Assembly (NCBI RefSeq): GCF_008000935.1
Contig: NZ_CP042831.1
Coordinates: 868,001-932,000, forward strand
Direction: 5' to 3'
DNA length: 64,000 nt
Source of the DNA: Flavobacterium alkalisoli
GTDB taxonomy: Bacteria > Bacteroidota > Bacteroidia > Flavobacteriales > Flavobacteriaceae
This document shows positions 17,204 through 27,005 of this stretch, in pieces (positions within the stretch are counted from its first letter, which is position 1; each line of letters begins with the position of its first letter). A model generated the notes under the pieces. It saw nothing but the letters and a program-made list of their open reading frames with translations, did no database searches and was not told the DNA's origin. Position numbers and translations under genes: made by a program.

Positions 17204-18070
17204 TTAATTGTTCAAAGCTTCTGCACCACCTACAATCTCAAGAATCTCACCTGTAATTGAAGCCTGACGCGCTTTGTTATAAGTTAATTTCAACTGGTTT
17301 CTAAGTTCCGTTGCATTATCGGTTGCTTTATGCATTGCTGTCATACGTGCACCATGCTCAGAAGCAAAAGAGTCGCGGATAGCTTTATACAGCTGCGTTT
17401 TTAACGAAAGTGGTATAAGGCTTAATACGATTTCTTCTTTAGACGGTTCAAAGATATAATCTGTTGTAGCATTGCTTTCTACTTCTGTAGCTTCAGCAGG
17501 AGCTAACGGTAAAAACTGTTCTGTTTTTACAATTTGGGTAGCAGCATTTTTAAAATGGTTATAAACCAGTTCAATCCTGTCATACTGACCCTCTGCAAAC
17601 TTATCCATAAGTGTTTGTGCAATAACCGCTACGTTTTCAAAAGTAAGGCTATCAAATACAGCACTTTGGTTATCTATAATGTTGCAGGTCTTTTTTAAGG
17701 CATCATTACCTTTTTTACCAATAGCTAAAACATCAACCTTTTTACCTGCATAAACAGACTGAAGGTTTTTAACCTGTTTTATCACATTAGCATTAAAGGC
17801 ACCACACAATCCCCTGTTTGAAGTAATAACAACAACAAGTACATTGTTTACCTCGCGTTGCTCAGCAAATGCACCTCCGTTATCACCTTCTAGGGTAGCG
17901 CTAAGGTTTTGTAATAGTTCTGTAAGCTTTTCAGAATAAGGCCTCATAGCCGTAATAGCATCCTGAGCTTTTTTAAGCTTGGCAGCAGAAACCATTTTCA
18001 TCGCACTTGTAATTTGCATAGTCGATGAAACCGAAGCAATCCTGTTACGTATTTCCTTTAAGTTTGCCAT
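17204..18070 (-). CDS. atpG: ATP synthase F1 subunit gamma
   Basis: A 288-residue central-stalk subunit that couples c-ring rotation to catalysis. The start MANLKEIRNRIASVSSTMQITSAM and the C-terminal long helix (KLTYNKARQASITGEILEIVGG) are diagnostic. It is the last gene of the operon, followed by a terminator; the usual next genes, beta and epsilon, are not here. A repeat-rich 80-bp gap separates it from atpA. Confidence 0.97.
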   Translation of the reverse strand: MANLKEIRNRIASVSSTMQITSAMKMVSAAKLKKAQDAITAMRPYSEKLTELLQNLSATLEGDNGGAFAEQREVNNVLVVVITSNRGLCGAFNANVIKQVKNLQSVYAGKKVDVLAIGKKGNDALKKTCNIIDNQSAVFDSLTFENVAVIAQTLMDKFAEGQYDRIELVYNHFKNAATQIVKTEQFLPLAPAEATEVESNATTDYIFEPSKEEIVLSLIPLSLKTQLYKAIRDSFASEHGARMTAMHKATDNATELRNQLKLTYNKARQASITGEILEIVGGAEALNN

Positions 18071-18077
18071 TTGTTAT

Positions 18078-18134
18078 ATGGTATTGAGTATTGAGAAGTG
18101 AGTATTGAGATTCAACATCTCACCGCTCAATACT
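18078..18134. repeat. GTATTGAG repeat cluster between atpA and atpG
   Basis: The atpA-atpG gap holds three direct copies of (A/G)GTATTGAG-like units (18081-18110) and one inverted copy (CTCAATACT, 18126-18134), able to form an imperfect hairpin. It is the only long, repeat-like gap in an otherwise compact operon. Confidence 0.6.
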
Positions 18135-18150
18135 TAAATCTAAAATCTAA

Positions 18151-19725
18151 TTAATATTTTGCAGAAACTTCAGCAGCAGCTTTCTCAAGTACATCTGTAA
18201 GCTCATCTGTAAACTTACCTGCCTTAAGCGCATCAAGAGTATCTCTGTGCTTAGCGTTTAGGTACTCGATATAGTCTTTTTCAAACTCTTTTACTTTGCT
18301 TACAGGAACTTTTCTAAGTAGGTTTTTAGTACCTGCATAGATAATAGCTACCTGATCTTCTACAGTATAAGGGTCGTTTACAGCCTGCTTAAGGATCTCA
18401 ACGTTTCTTCTACCTTTTTCAATTACGTTTAATGTAGCAGCATCAAGGTCAGAACCAAATTTAGCGAAAGCTTCAAGCTCACGGAACTGTGCCTGGTCTA
18501 ACTTAAGAGTACCAGATACTTTTTTCATTGATTTGATCTGAGCGTTACCACCTACACGAGATACAGAGATACCTACGTTGATAGCCGGACGTACACCTGA
18601 GTTGAATAGATCTGACTCAAGGAATATCTGACCGTCAGTAATCGAGATAACGTTTGTTGGGATATAAGCAGAAACGTCTCCAGCCTGAGTTTCGATAATA
18701 GGAAGAGCAGTTAATGAACCACCACCTTTAACGATTGGTCTTAACGACTCAGGAAGGTCGTTCATTGTTTTAGCGATATCATCATCAGCAATAACCTTAG
18801 CAGCACGCTCTAATAATCTTGAATGAAGATAGAAAACGTCTCCAGGGTAAGCCTCACGTCCCGGTGGTCTTCTAAGTAGAAGGGAAACCTCACGGTAAGC
18901 AACAGCCTGCTTAGATAAATCATCATAAATAATAAGTGCAGGACGACCGGTATCACGGAAGTACTCACCTATTGCAGCACCAGCGAACGGAGCATAAACC
19001 TGCATTGGAGCAGGATCTGAAGCGTTAGCAGCAACGATAACTGTATAAGCCATTGCTCCTTTTTCTTCTAATGTTTTTGCAATACCAGCTACTGTAGAAG
19101 CTTTTTGACCTACAGCAACATATATACAGAATACAGGCTTACCTGCATCATAGAATTCTTTTTGGTTAAGGATGGTATCGATACAAACAGTTGTTTTACC
19201 TGTTTGACGGTCACCAATAACAAGCTCACGCTGACCACGTCCTACTGGAATCATGGCATCAACCGCTTTAATACCTGTTTGTAGCGGCTCAGTTACCGGC
19301 TGACGGAAGATAACTCCCGGAGCTTTACGCTCAAGAGGCATCTCATAAAGATCACCACCTATTGGGCCTTTACCATCAATTGGGTTACCTAGAGTATCAA
19401 CTACACGGCCTACCATTTCTTCACCTACTTTAAGTGAAGCGATACGCTGTAGTCTTTTTACAGTAGAACCTTCTTTAATCCCAATTGAAGGGCCAAGCAA
19501 TACTACGCCCACATTGTCTTCCTCAAGGTTCAATACAATACCTTCTAACCCGTTGTCAAACTGAACTAACTCACCATATTGAGCGTTCGATAGACCGTAA
19601 ATACGGGCAATACCGTCACCTACCTGAAGAACAGTTCCTACTTCTTCTAATGTAGCACCCGATTCAAAACCGGACAATTGTTTCTTTAATATTGCTGAAA
19701 TTTCAGCAGGTTTAATTTCTGCCAT
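18151..19725 (-). CDS. atpA: ATP synthase F1 subunit alpha
   Basis: A 524-residue non-catalytic nucleotide-binding subunit of F1. The P-loop GDRQTGKTT (about 171-179), the [11 protein letters not shown] segment and the conserved [28 protein letters not shown] stretch (split here as [15 protein letters not shown] and following) are intact. Length is normal. It lies between atpH (37 bp) and atpG (80 bp). Confidence 0.98.
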   Translation of the reverse strand: MAEIKPAEISAILKKQLSGFESGATLEEVGTVLQVGDGIARIYGLSNAQYGELVQFDNGLEGIVLNLEEDNVGVVLLGPSIGIKEGSTVKRLQRIASLKVGEEMVGRVVDTLGNPIDGKGPIGGDLYEMPLERKAPGVIFRQPVTEPLQTGIKAVDAMIPVGRGQRELVIGDRQTGKTTVCIDTILNQKEFYDAGKPVFCIYVAVGQKASTVAGIAKTLEEKGAMAYTVIVAANASDPAPMQVYAPFAGAAIGEYFRDTGRPALIIYDDLSKQAVAYREVSLLLRRPPGREAYPGDVFYLHSRLLERAAKVIADDDIAKTMNDLPESLRPIVKGGGSLTALPIIETQAGDVSAYIPTNVISITDGQIFLESDLFNSGVRPAINVGISVSRVGGNAQIKSMKKVSGTLKLDQAQFRELEAFAKFGSDLDAATLNVIEKGRRNVEILKQAVNDPYTVEDQVAIIYAGTKNLLRKVPVSKVKEFEKDYIEYLNAKHRDTLDALKAGKFTDELTDVLEKAAAEVSAKY

Positions 19726-19762
19726 CTTACTTTATAATTTAAACACTATTGTGTGGTAAATA

Positions 19763-20296
19763 CTAATTACTTAATTCTCGTTTTAATGTTAACAACCTGT
19801 TGGCAACAGATGCGTTAAACTGCTTATCTCCTATTCTTAAGATAAATCCTCCTATTATTGATGGATCAACTATATTTTCAATGGTGATTTTCTTATCTGA
19901 AAACTCTTTTATTTTTGCCAATACCTTAGCTTCAAGTTCAGCAGTAATAGGGAAAGCTGTTGTTACCTTAGCCGTTTCAAGCCCGTTTGCCACATCAAAC
20001 TGTTTGCCGTATTGTACAGCTACCTGTTCAAGGATCTTAAATCTTTTATTTTCGTGTAAAAGACGGAATAATCCTTTAGTGATGCTTTGCGATGCCGAAA
20101 AAACTTCGTTTAATGCACTCTCCTTTACCTCTGCCTTAATAGTAGGGCTATTGATAAAGCTGTTAAGCTCATTATTTTCCTTAATTGTAGATGCTATAAG
20201 AGCCATATCCTCGTTAACCTGCACCGCTACGTTTGTAGCCTGTGCCATTTCAAGGATTGCCTTAGCATATCTTACTGCAGCTCTTGAACCTGTCAT
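19763..20296 (-). CDS. atpH: ATP synthase F1 subunit delta
   Basis: A 177-residue subunit (OSCP-like) that joins the peripheral stalk to the top of F1. The N-terminal helical bundle starts SRAAVRYAKAILEMA and the C-terminal part has DPSIIGGFILRIGDKQFNASV, both family signatures. It follows atpF by 4 bp, consistent with stoichiometric peripheral-stalk expression. Confidence 0.96.
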   Translation of the reverse strand: MTGSRAAVRYAKAILEMAQATNVAVQVNEDMALIASTIKENNELNSFINSPTIKAEVKESALNEVFSASQSITKGLFRLLHENKRFKILEQVAVQYGKQFDVANGLETAKVTTAFPITAELEAKVLAKIKEFSDKKITIENIVDPSIIGGFILRIGDKQFNASVANRLLTLKRELSN

Positions 20297-20300
20297 AAGA

Positions 20301-20801
20301 TTAGTTTAATTTTACGTCCTCTAACATTTTCTCAACTAATGTAGTTTGAGCAGCATCGTTAGATAGTTCCTGTTTAAGTATTTTCTCTGCAATTTCAAGT
20401 GAAAGGCCTGATACCTGAGCCTTAAGCTCTGCCATAGCAGCATTTTTCTCGCTGTTGATAGTAGCTTTAGCCTGCTCGATCATTTTCTCACCCTGTAGCT
20501 GAGCCTCATGCTTAGCATCAGCGATCATTTTTTCTTTGATCTCTCTGGCTTCTTTCATCATTGCATCTCTTTCAGCTCTGGCTTCCTGGATAATTCTTTC
20601 GTTATCAGCCTGTAGGTTTTGCATCTCTTTACGAGCAGCCTCAGCAGCAGCTAAAGCATTAGCGATACCTTCTTCTCTTGCAGTAATGGCATCCATAATT
20701 GGCTTCCATGCAAATTTTGCTAATAATACTAAAAGGATTATCAGGATAACTGCCTGATAGAAAAACAACCCGAATGAAAAATCGTTAATTAACTTTTCCA
20801 T
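20301..20801 (-). CDS. atpF: ATP synthase F0 subunit b
   Basis: A 166-residue peripheral-stalk subunit. One N-terminal membrane helix (about 9-28) is followed by a long charged alpha-helix (about 35-150) that dimerises and reaches delta. The motif FAWKPIMDAITAREEGI at about 30-46 is typical. It is separated from atpE by a 94-bp gap containing a stable hairpin. Confidence 0.96.
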   Translation of the reverse strand: MEKLINDFSFGLFFYQAVILIILLVLLAKFAWKPIMDAITAREEGIANALAAAEAARKEMQNLQADNERIIQEARAERDAMMKEAREIKEKMIADAKHEAQLQGEKMIEQAKATINSEKNAAMAELKAQVSGLSLEIAEKILKQELSNDAAQTTLVEKMLEDVKLN

Positions 20802-20853
20802 TATATATGTCTAATTAAGTTCTTTTAAATTTAAATCAATAATTCAAAACAAC

Positions 20854-20876
20854 ACCTGCAGCCAACCGCTGCAGGT
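20854..20876 (-). other. Hairpin in the atpE-atpF intergenic region
   Basis: An 8-bp perfect stem (ACCTGCAG, CTGCAGGT) with a 7-nt loop lies 20 bp past the atpE stop. No long T-run follows, so it may partly attenuate or protect the 3' end of the atpE message rather than terminate fully. Confidence 0.65.
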
Positions 20877-20895
20877 ATTTGTTTTTTAGTTTTAA

Positions 20896-21102
<207 letters not shown>

Positions 21103-21126
21103 TTAATTAAAAAATTCTTACTCTTA

Positions 21127-22299
21127 TTATATTATTATCGGCTCCTCTTCTGTGTGAGCGTCATGATCTTCTTCATGGTGATGATCCTGTACAGCCATAC
21201 CTATAAACAGTGCCGAAAGCATTGTGAATACAAAAGCCTGAAGGAAAGCAACAAGTATTTCTATGATAGAGATAAATAATGTTAATCCGAAGAATGAAGG
21301 CCCTGCGATCCAGTTTTTGAATACGAAGATCAGACCCAGTAAGCTCATTACTACAATGTGACCCGCAGAAATGTTAGCGTAAAGACGTATCATTAACGCA
21401 AACGGCTTTGTAATAGTACCTAAAATCTCGATAGGTATTAAAGCTATCTTCATTAGTACCGGTACATCCGGCATCCAGAAAATGTGTTTCCAGTAATCTT
21501 TGTTTGCACTAAACTGTGTAACAAAATAGGTAAATAAAGCTAAACATGCAGTAATTGCAATATTACCAGTAACGTTAATTCCAAGTGGAGTTAAACCTAA
21601 AAGGTTAAGGATAAGAATAAAGAAGAATACAGTTAAAAGGTAACCCATAAACTTTCTGTATTTCTTTTCACCTATGTTAGGTAAAGCTACTTCGTCTCTA
21701 ATAAATATTATAAGCGGCTCTAATACTCTGCCAAGACCTGTAGGTATAGGACCTTTCTTGTATGATTTTGCTAGACCAATAAAGAATACAAATAATAGTA
21801 TAGAAGTAACAAGCATAGCCACTACGTTTTTCGTGATTGAAAAATCAAGAGGCATTGCATTTGTTGGGTGATGATGTTCATCAAAACTTAATGTTCCCTG
21901 AGCATCTGTCTTATATATTTTACCGTGGTATAACGCGTAGTAGTTACCGTCTGCCTCTGCAATTTCCTCACCGTGGTGGAATTTTGAAGAAGAGAATACT
22001 TTTAAACCATTATCTAATAAGATAACAGGAAGCGGGAAACCATAATGCTTTCCTGTAGCTTCATCTGAAAAGAAAGTGAAATCGTGAGCATCCTGTAAGT
22101 GATGATCAATAAACGCTTTAATTTTTCCTTTTTCATCAGCCGGTTCATGGTTTTCGGCTGCGTGATGTTCTGCTGTGTGAGCAGTAGCCTGGTTATTAAC
22201 CTGTAGGGAATCTTCTACAGGATTTGCCATAGCAATAAACGGAACTACAGCAATAAGGGCTGTTAGCGTGTTTTTAAGTGATTTTACGTGAAACACCAT
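21127..22299 (-). CDS. atpB: ATP synthase F0 subunit a
   Basis: The stator subunit forming the ion channels next to the c-ring. It has a cleavable-type signal (about 1-28), a His-rich periplasmic N-terminal extension (to about 145) and five or six membrane helices carrying the conserved Arg (ALMIRLYANISAGH). The extension makes it about 390 residues, far longer than the usual 250-270, as in other Bacteroidota. The ATG at 22299 was chosen because the ATG at 22350 overlaps the -7 promoter box. It is the first gene of the strongly promoted F1F0 block. Confidence 0.95.
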   Translation of the reverse strand: MVFHVKSLKNTLTALIAVVPFIAMANPVEDSLQVNNQATAHTAEHHAAENHEPADEKGKIKAFIDHHLQDAHDFTFFSDEATGKHYGFPLPVILLDNGLKVFSSSKFHHGEEIAEADGNYYALYHGKIYKTDAQGTLSFDEHHHPTNAMPLDFSITKNVVAMLVTSILLFVFFIGLAKSYKKGPIPTGLGRVLEPLIIFIRDEVALPNIGEKKYRKFMGYLLTVFFFILILNLLGLTPLGINVTGNIAITACLALFTYFVTQFSANKDYWKHIFWMPDVPVLMKIALIPIEILGTITKPFALMIRLYANISAGHIVVMSLLGLIFVFKNWIAGPSFFGLTLFISIIEILVAFLQAFVFTMLSALFIGMAVQDHHHEEDHDAHTEEEPIII

Positions 22300-22339
22300 C
22301 TTATTAAATATCTTAATTTTACGGTCCTTAAATTTTGTG

Positions 22340-22368
22340 CAAAGGTACATTTTTAATTAATATTCCAA
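22340..22368 (-). promoter_or_regulatory. Promoter of atpB operon (TTG-N18-TACCTTTG)
   Basis: TTG is at 22366-22368 and TACCTTTG at 22340-22347. Both elements and their spacing match the Bacteroidota consensus, giving a leader of about 37 nt to the ATG at 22299. Confidence 0.75.
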
Positions 22369-22418
22369 TATTATTGCGCAAAAAAATTTACCGTAATTTC
22401 AGATTATGATGTTTATTA

Positions 22419-22811
22419 TTACTTATTGTTTAATAAACGAGCTGTATAATAGGCCTCTATTATCAAAAACAAAATGAAAATCACAAAAAAATTAATTTTT
22501 TCTGTGGGGTTTTCGCTTAGTTTATTTATTACAGGCCTGGCCAAAACATAGCTTATAGCCATTTTTGCCCCGGTTAAAAACAAAAAAGCATAACCTAACT
22601 GTTCCCTGTTTTTTCCTGAAATAAATATAAGTACTGATATGATTACTGCCGAAAACACGAAAAAGAATAGGTAAACAACAGAAATCGGATATATAAAATC
22701 ATCTGTAGCTAATCCTATATCCGGTATTAAATAAAGTAAAGTATTAAGGCCAAATAAAACAATGGCAATAATTGCTAATTGTAAAAGTGCTGATGCGTAT
22801 TTTTTCTTCAT
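22419..22811 (-). CDS. Small four-helix membrane protein in the AtpI position (DUF6168-like)
   Basis: A 130-residue protein with four predicted membrane helices (about 7-28, 40-63, 72-90, 106-124) and short charged loops. It lies directly after AtpZ (adjacent bases) and before the atpB promoter, the place taken by AtpI in other bacteria. I believe it belongs to the Flavobacteria family DUF6168. A role in c-ring assembly or Mg2+ supply, as proposed for AtpI, is inferred from position and topology only. Confidence 0.75.
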   Translation of the reverse strand: MKKKYASALLQLAIIAIVLFGLNTLLYLIPDIGLATDDFIYPISVVYLFFFVFSAVIISVLIFISGKNREQLGYAFLFLTGAKMAISYVLARPVINKLSENPTEKINFFVIFILFLIIEAYYTARLLNNK

Positions 22812-23036
22812 TTATTTATTCAATTCGTTTACCTGCCTTATAACATTATACATGGCTATAGCTACACCTATAAGTGCAAAGAGTATTCTGTTTGGGTTAG
22901 AGGTGTTGCCATACTTATCGTCCAGCCAGCCCCCAAACCAGGCAAACAAAAAAATAATAATCCCCATTTGAATGGGGATATTAATAAGTGCAATCCATTT
23001 ATTGCGTTTGTTTTTATCCTGCTTGTTGCTGCTCAT
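22812..23036 (-). CDS. atpZ: AtpZ/AtpI family protein
   Basis: A 74-residue protein with a charged N-terminus (SSNKQDKNKRNK) and two membrane helices (about 15-36 and 48-66). The GGWLDDKYG turn is characteristic of AtpZ. Family members are assembly helpers or Mg2+-related partners of F1F0. Its start overlaps the end of the bactofilin gene by 23 bp, so translation is probably coupled. Confidence 0.85.
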   Translation of the reverse strand: MSSNKQDKNKRNKWIALINIPIQMGIIIFLFAWFGGWLDDKYGNTSNPNRILFALIGVAIAMYNVIRQVNELNK

Positions 23037-23412
23037 TTTTTTTAGCCAAAGGCTTTACGGCATTCTTCATGGTACAGGTTGCAGTAAATTCGGCTCCCGG
23101 TTCTACCGAAAGCTTATTTACTATTACCTCCCCCTTAATTGTTGCTTTAGATTTTACATTAAGCAGTTCAGATACTTCTATTTTGCCTTCAAAGTTGCCC
23201 TCAATATCGGCATTGGTACAGTTAATGTCTCCTGTTACGCTACCGGCAGGGCCTATAACAATTTTACCCTGTGAAGTAAAGTTTCCTATTAGTTCGCCGT
23301 CAAGGCGAAAATCGGCTTTAGAAATAATATCTCCCTTTATCATCGTTCCCTCTACAATTCTATTCGTTTTGCCTAAGTCTGTTGTGGTTGATTTTTGAGA
23401 TTTGTCAAACAT
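23014..23412 (-). CDS. Bactofilin (polymer-forming cytoskeletal protein)
   Basis: A 132-residue bactofilin with the central DUF583 beta-helix (about 20-110) of repeated short beta-strands with Gly/Ile/Val periodicity (for example SKADFRLDGELIGNFTSQG). Bactofilins self-assemble without nucleotide and scaffold cell-shape or envelope functions at the membrane. It lies 2 bp after the SprE-like gene and overlaps atpZ by 23 bp. Confidence 0.9.
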   Translation of the reverse strand: MFDKSQKSTTTDLGKTNRIVEGTMIKGDIISKADFRLDGELIGNFTSQGKIVIGPAGSVTGDINCTNADIEGNFEGKIEVSELLNVKSKATIKGEVIVNKLSVEPGAEFTATCTMKNAVKPLAKKNEQQQAG

Positions 23413-23414
23413 GC

Positions 23415-26144
23415 TTATTTAATTGCTAAAAATTCTGTAAAGTTCTTTTTAATTTGTACTACCTTATAATCTTCGGTTGATATTACATAAGGCGTTTCGG
23501 TTATTTTATAGTCTTTATAATCCTTAAGAATAGAAACAGCATCTACAGCCGCCTCTTTACTGTTAAAGCCATGCATAACGATAAAGTTTTCGTTTACCGT
23601 ATAAATATCGTTAGACAGTGTAATGCTCCTGTTATGGCTTTCGTCTATATACTTTTTAAGCTTATCAATAAGTTGTTTCATATCCGGATTCTCTGCCGTA
23701 GGCTCAAATTTGAAAACAATTTTCCAGCTCACTGCCAAATTACCAAAATCAACTTTCTCTAATGTTGGGATATCTTTGCTAAGTATTGTCTCTGCTTTTT
23801 TACCTTCTTCCTTATTAGGATAGTTAAGGGCTACATAATTAAGGGCATTTTTAAACTCTTCTATCCCTTTAAGCCTTCCCGTAATATTTGCCTTAAGCAG
23901 TTCAAACTTGGAAACAACATCTTCTCCGGTATATGTATCAATCGCTTCTTCCACTAAAGGATATACTTCTCTTAGTTTTCCTTCTTCATATTGCTTGAAC
24001 AGGTTTGCATAAACCGCTTCCGGACTCTGATTGTTGTTTTGCTCTGCAGAAGGGTTTCTGATGATTTCTGCATAACGGCTGTCCGGGTATTCGTTTAATA
24101 TCTGCTGCTTATATAACTCTGCCCTTTCCGGATTAATAATCTGGTATATTTTGTACAGATTATATTTAGACGGAAGCACAAGTCTTTCTTCTGGATCGTT
24201 TACCAAAAGCTTTTCAAACTTATCGGCCGCCCTTTGGTATTCCTTAAACTTATCCTTATAAATGTTACCCAACTGGTAATAAGCAAAATTTCTTTCTTTA
24301 GCCAAACTGTCTATTACCTTTTGAGAAGTTGGTAACTGCCCTATATAAAAATCCGGACTGTATCTTGGATTAAATCCTTCCTCTCCTTTTGACGATGCTA
24401 CCGCTGTGCTATCTGTTTCAGTTTCGCTACCTGAATTGTTTTTACTTTTATTTTCTGAAGACCATCTCCAGTTATCGGTAAGCTGCCTGTTGCCCCACTT
24501 TCTTTGGAAATCCATGCGGCCGTAAGAAACCATGGAAGAGTTATAGAAGTAAAACGTTCCTCCTTGCTGACCTGCCGACTGTGGACTAGTAGTTGTTTGA
24601 GAATTTGCCGATTGTAAAGTAGGTTTCATTCCCTGATTTTGTGCTAACGCAGCATCTTTACTCATTGCTGAAAACTGATCCATAGAAGTATTATTACCTG
24701 CCTTTGCGGTTACGGATGACTGATTTCCGCCATTATTAGCCCTGCTCATATTCTCGGCAATCTGGGCCTCTTTTTCCAGTCTTTCTCTTTCTCTTTCGTC
24801 GGCCTCTTTAAGTTTTACGATAAAGTCCTCAAAATATCGAACTCTTTCAGCATCAGTCATTGCTACTAAACTAAGAATACTGTCATTAGTTTGTGCAATA
24901 CCTTCATATTTAATAACGTCATCGAGATTATCCCTTTTCTTTTTTATCGCTCTAAATTCCCTTGTTCTGTTATCCAGGAATACAAGAGTACTGTCATAAT
25001 ACTTTCCTGCTTTTACATATTCGGCATTTTTAAAGTATATCTCAGCAATATTTCTATGGTCAGAGGCTGCCAGGTATTTATCCTGCGGATTTTTGCGAAG
25101 TGAGTAATTATAGTATTCAACAGCTTTGTCGTCTATTTCCTGATTGTCGTAAAAAAGACCGACCTGATAATTGATAATATCAAGATAAGGCCTGTTTTCT
25201 CTGTCTTTTAAAAGTTTTCTGTAGTTTTCCATAAAAACAAGAGTATCGCCGTTTTTATAGTCAAACTGAGCAGCCTGTCTTGCGTGAGCCTGAATGGTAT
25301 ACATTCTCGGCGATCTCCTTTTCATGTCTATAACAGTCTGAAACTCTGCAAAGGCACTGTCAGGATATTCAAGGCTTTCATATAACTGCCCCAGTATAAA
25401 ATGGTAACGTGCTTTCTCCTCATTTCTTTTTGTAAATTCAGCAGCTTTTTTAAGCACATACACAGCACTGTCTTTAGAGCCGGTTGCTATATAAGCCTGA
25501 GCAAGGATAGCATTACCGTCGGCAAAAATCTGCTCGTCTATTTTAGATTTTTCGCTTAAAAGCTGTTTTAGGTTTTTTATGGCAATCGCCTCATTCTCCA
25601 GCCTAAGGTTTGTTTTTTCCCTCCAGACTTTTGCTTCAAAAATCTTGTCGCTTGTTGGGTACTTATACAGTATGTAATTTAAAGCCTCTAGCGCAGGTAT
25701 AAACCTGTTTTGATAATATCTTGATTTACCCAGTAAAAGGTGTGCCTCATCCATTTGCGGATTCTTTTCGCTACCTCCCAAATTCATCGAATGTTTTTGT
25801 ATGGCTTTAATCGCTTTGTCTTCAGCTCTCGAAAAGTCAGGATTTTTTTCGCTTTCCTTTTGCTTTTCTTTTGCCTCTTTACCAACCGCAATAGGCTTAT
25901 CTACTTCCTTGGCTTTAGCGGGCATACGCTCTATGGGCAACAGTTCCCAAAAATTATCGGAGTATGTGGTTTTAAGGTCCTCAATCCCTTTATCAAGGGC
26001 AACATTACCATTGTACAGTACATTATATTCTGTAGTAACTGCGTGGTAATTGCGGTTTACAAAAGAGTTCTTTTTGGTTGAACAGGCAACCAAAAAGGCA
26101 AATGCTCCCGTTAGGGCTATATATTTATAAGTACTGGTTTTCAA
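23415..26144 (-). CDS. sprE: Type IX secretion/gliding lipoprotein PorW/SprE
   Basis: A 909-residue lipoprotein. The signal ends in a lipobox (LVAC, Cys21), followed by STKKNSFVNRNYHAVTTEYN, typical of SprE/PorW. TPR-like helical repeats dominate the remainder, with a low-complexity Gln/Ser/Asn-rich linker at about 465-530. In Flavobacterium johnsoniae SprE is needed for type IX secretion and gliding; in Porphyromonas PorW links motor and translocon. The start is a TTG (26142-26144): no ATG lies between the upstream stop and the signal peptide. The bactofilin gene follows by 2 bp. Confidence 0.88.
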   Translation of the reverse strand: MKTSTYKYIALTGAFAFLVACSTKKNSFVNRNYHAVTTEYNVLYNGNVALDKGIEDLKTTYSDNFWELLPIERMPAKAKEVDKPIAVGKEAKEKQKESEKNPDFSRAEDKAIKAIQKHSMNLGGSEKNPQMDEAHLLLGKSRYYQNRFIPALEALNYILYKYPTSDKIFEAKVWREKTNLRLENEAIAIKNLKQLLSEKSKIDEQIFADGNAILAQAYIATGSKDSAVYVLKKAAEFTKRNEEKARYHFILGQLYESLEYPDSAFAEFQTVIDMKRRSPRMYTIQAHARQAAQFDYKNGDTLVFMENYRKLLKDRENRPYLDIINYQVGLFYDNQEIDDKAVEYYNYSLRKNPQDKYLAASDHRNIAEIYFKNAEYVKAGKYYDSTLVFLDNRTREFRAIKKKRDNLDDVIKYEGIAQTNDSILSLVAMTDAERVRYFEDFIVKLKEADERERERLEKEAQIAENMSRANNGGNQSSVTAKAGNNTSMDQFSAMSKDAALAQNQGMKPTLQSANSQTTTSPQSAGQQGGTFYFYNSSMVSYGRMDFQRKWGNRQLTDNWRWSSENKSKNNSGSETETDSTAVASSKGEEGFNPRYSPDFYIGQLPTSQKVIDSLAKERNFAYYQLGNIYKDKFKEYQRAADKFEKLLVNDPEERLVLPSKYNLYKIYQIINPERAELYKQQILNEYPDSRYAEIIRNPSAEQNNNQSPEAVYANLFKQYEEGKLREVYPLVEEAIDTYTGEDVVSKFELLKANITGRLKGIEEFKNALNYVALNYPNKEEGKKAETILSKDIPTLEKVDFGNLAVSWKIVFKFEPTAENPDMKQLIDKLKKYIDESHNRSITLSNDIYTVNENFIVMHGFNSKEAAVDAVSILKDYKDYKITETPYVISTEDYKVVQIKKNFTEFLAIK

Positions 26145-26243
26145 CGCAAAAGATTTTTTATCCTTAACTTTTAAAATCGATTTTTAGTATTAAGGAGTGG
26201 TAAAAATACGTTTCTTTTTTTATTATATGCAAAAAAAGGGGAT

Positions 26244-26273
26244 GCAAAAAAAATCCCCCGAAACTTCGGGGGA
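26244..26273 (-). terminator. Terminator of the ABC/PadR operon
   Basis: An 8-bp GC-rich stem (TCCCCCGA at 26254-26261, TCGGGGGA at 26266-26273), 4-nt loop, and an eight-T tail on the minus strand, just after the ABC ATPase. Confidence 0.92.
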
Positions 26274-26285
26274 CACCTATATATA

Positions 26286-26981
26286 CTATACTGCAAAAAA
26301 TTCTTCGAGCTCCCTTAGTGTTTCCTGAGAGGTTATAATGTCTTTAACCACCTCTCCTTTATGAAGTGCTACAATACGATTGCTTACCTCTATTGTATGA
26401 GCTAAATCATGGCTTGAAACAAGCACTGTTGTATTACCGTCTTCTGCAAGCTCTTTTATTATCTTTTTAAGTCTGAATTGTGTTGTTGGGTCCAGATTAG
26501 CAAACGGCTCATCAAGTATTACTACCTCAGGCTTGCCAATAAGCGCTGCTATTATGCCTACTTTTTTTTGGTTACCTTTAGAAAGGTCTCTTAGATATTT
26601 TTTCCTGTTAAGAATCTCTCCATTAAAAAAGTCTTCATGCTTAGTTAAAAGAGCATCAACATCTGCTTTGTTCCATCCTCTTAATTCACCTATAAAGTAA
26701 AAGTACTCTTCCGGAGTAAGATAACCTATTAGGAATGTCTCATCTATAAATGCCGAAGTAAACGGCTTCCACCCTTCGCTTTCGTTAACTTTAATACTAT
26801 TTGTAGTAATATATCCTTGTGTAGGCTGAATTAAATCCAGTAGAAGGCTAAAGAAAGTTGTTTTTCCTGCACCGTTATTACCTACCAGGCCAAAACTTTC
26901 GCCTTTAGGTATATCAAGGTTAGGTATGTTTAATACGGTGGTTCCGTTATATACTTTTTTAAGATTATGTACTTGTATCAT
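26286..26981 (-). CDS. ABC transporter ATP-binding protein
   Basis: A 231-residue ABC ATPase. Walker A GNNGAGKTT (about 33-41), signature LSKGNQKK, Walker B VVILDEP and the switch histidine SSHD are all present. It energises the DUF5687 permease encoded 24 bp upstream, probably exporting a lipid, peptide or antimicrobial; the substrate is unknown. It is the last gene of a five-gene minus-strand operon headed by a PadR regulator. Confidence 0.92.
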   Translation of the reverse strand: MIQVHNLKKVYNGTTVLNIPNLDIPKGESFGLVGNNGAGKTTFFSLLLDLIQPTQGYITTNSIKVNESEGWKPFTSAFIDETFLIGYLTPEEYFYFIGELRGWNKADVDALLTKHEDFFNGEILNRKKYLRDLSKGNQKKVGIIAALIGKPEVVILDEPFANLDPTTQFRLKKIIKELAEDGNTTVLVSSHDLAHTIEVSNRIVALHKGEVVKDIITSQETLRELEEFFAV

Positions 26982-27005
26982 GATATATGTTGGTTTTTTG
27001 ATTGA

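Noticed and set aside
19800-20309. 169-codon plus-strand frame opposite atpH
   Set aside because: It mirrors the coding frame of atpH, which has clear family motifs and operon context; the antisense product has no recognisable features.
22300-22350. Longer atpB start at 22350
   Set aside because: That ATG overlaps the TACCTTTG promoter box, so it cannot be in the transcript; the signal sequence begins at 22299.
25740-26081. 113-codon plus-strand frame opposite sprE
   Set aside because: Antisense to the lipoprotein N-terminal region; no independent support.
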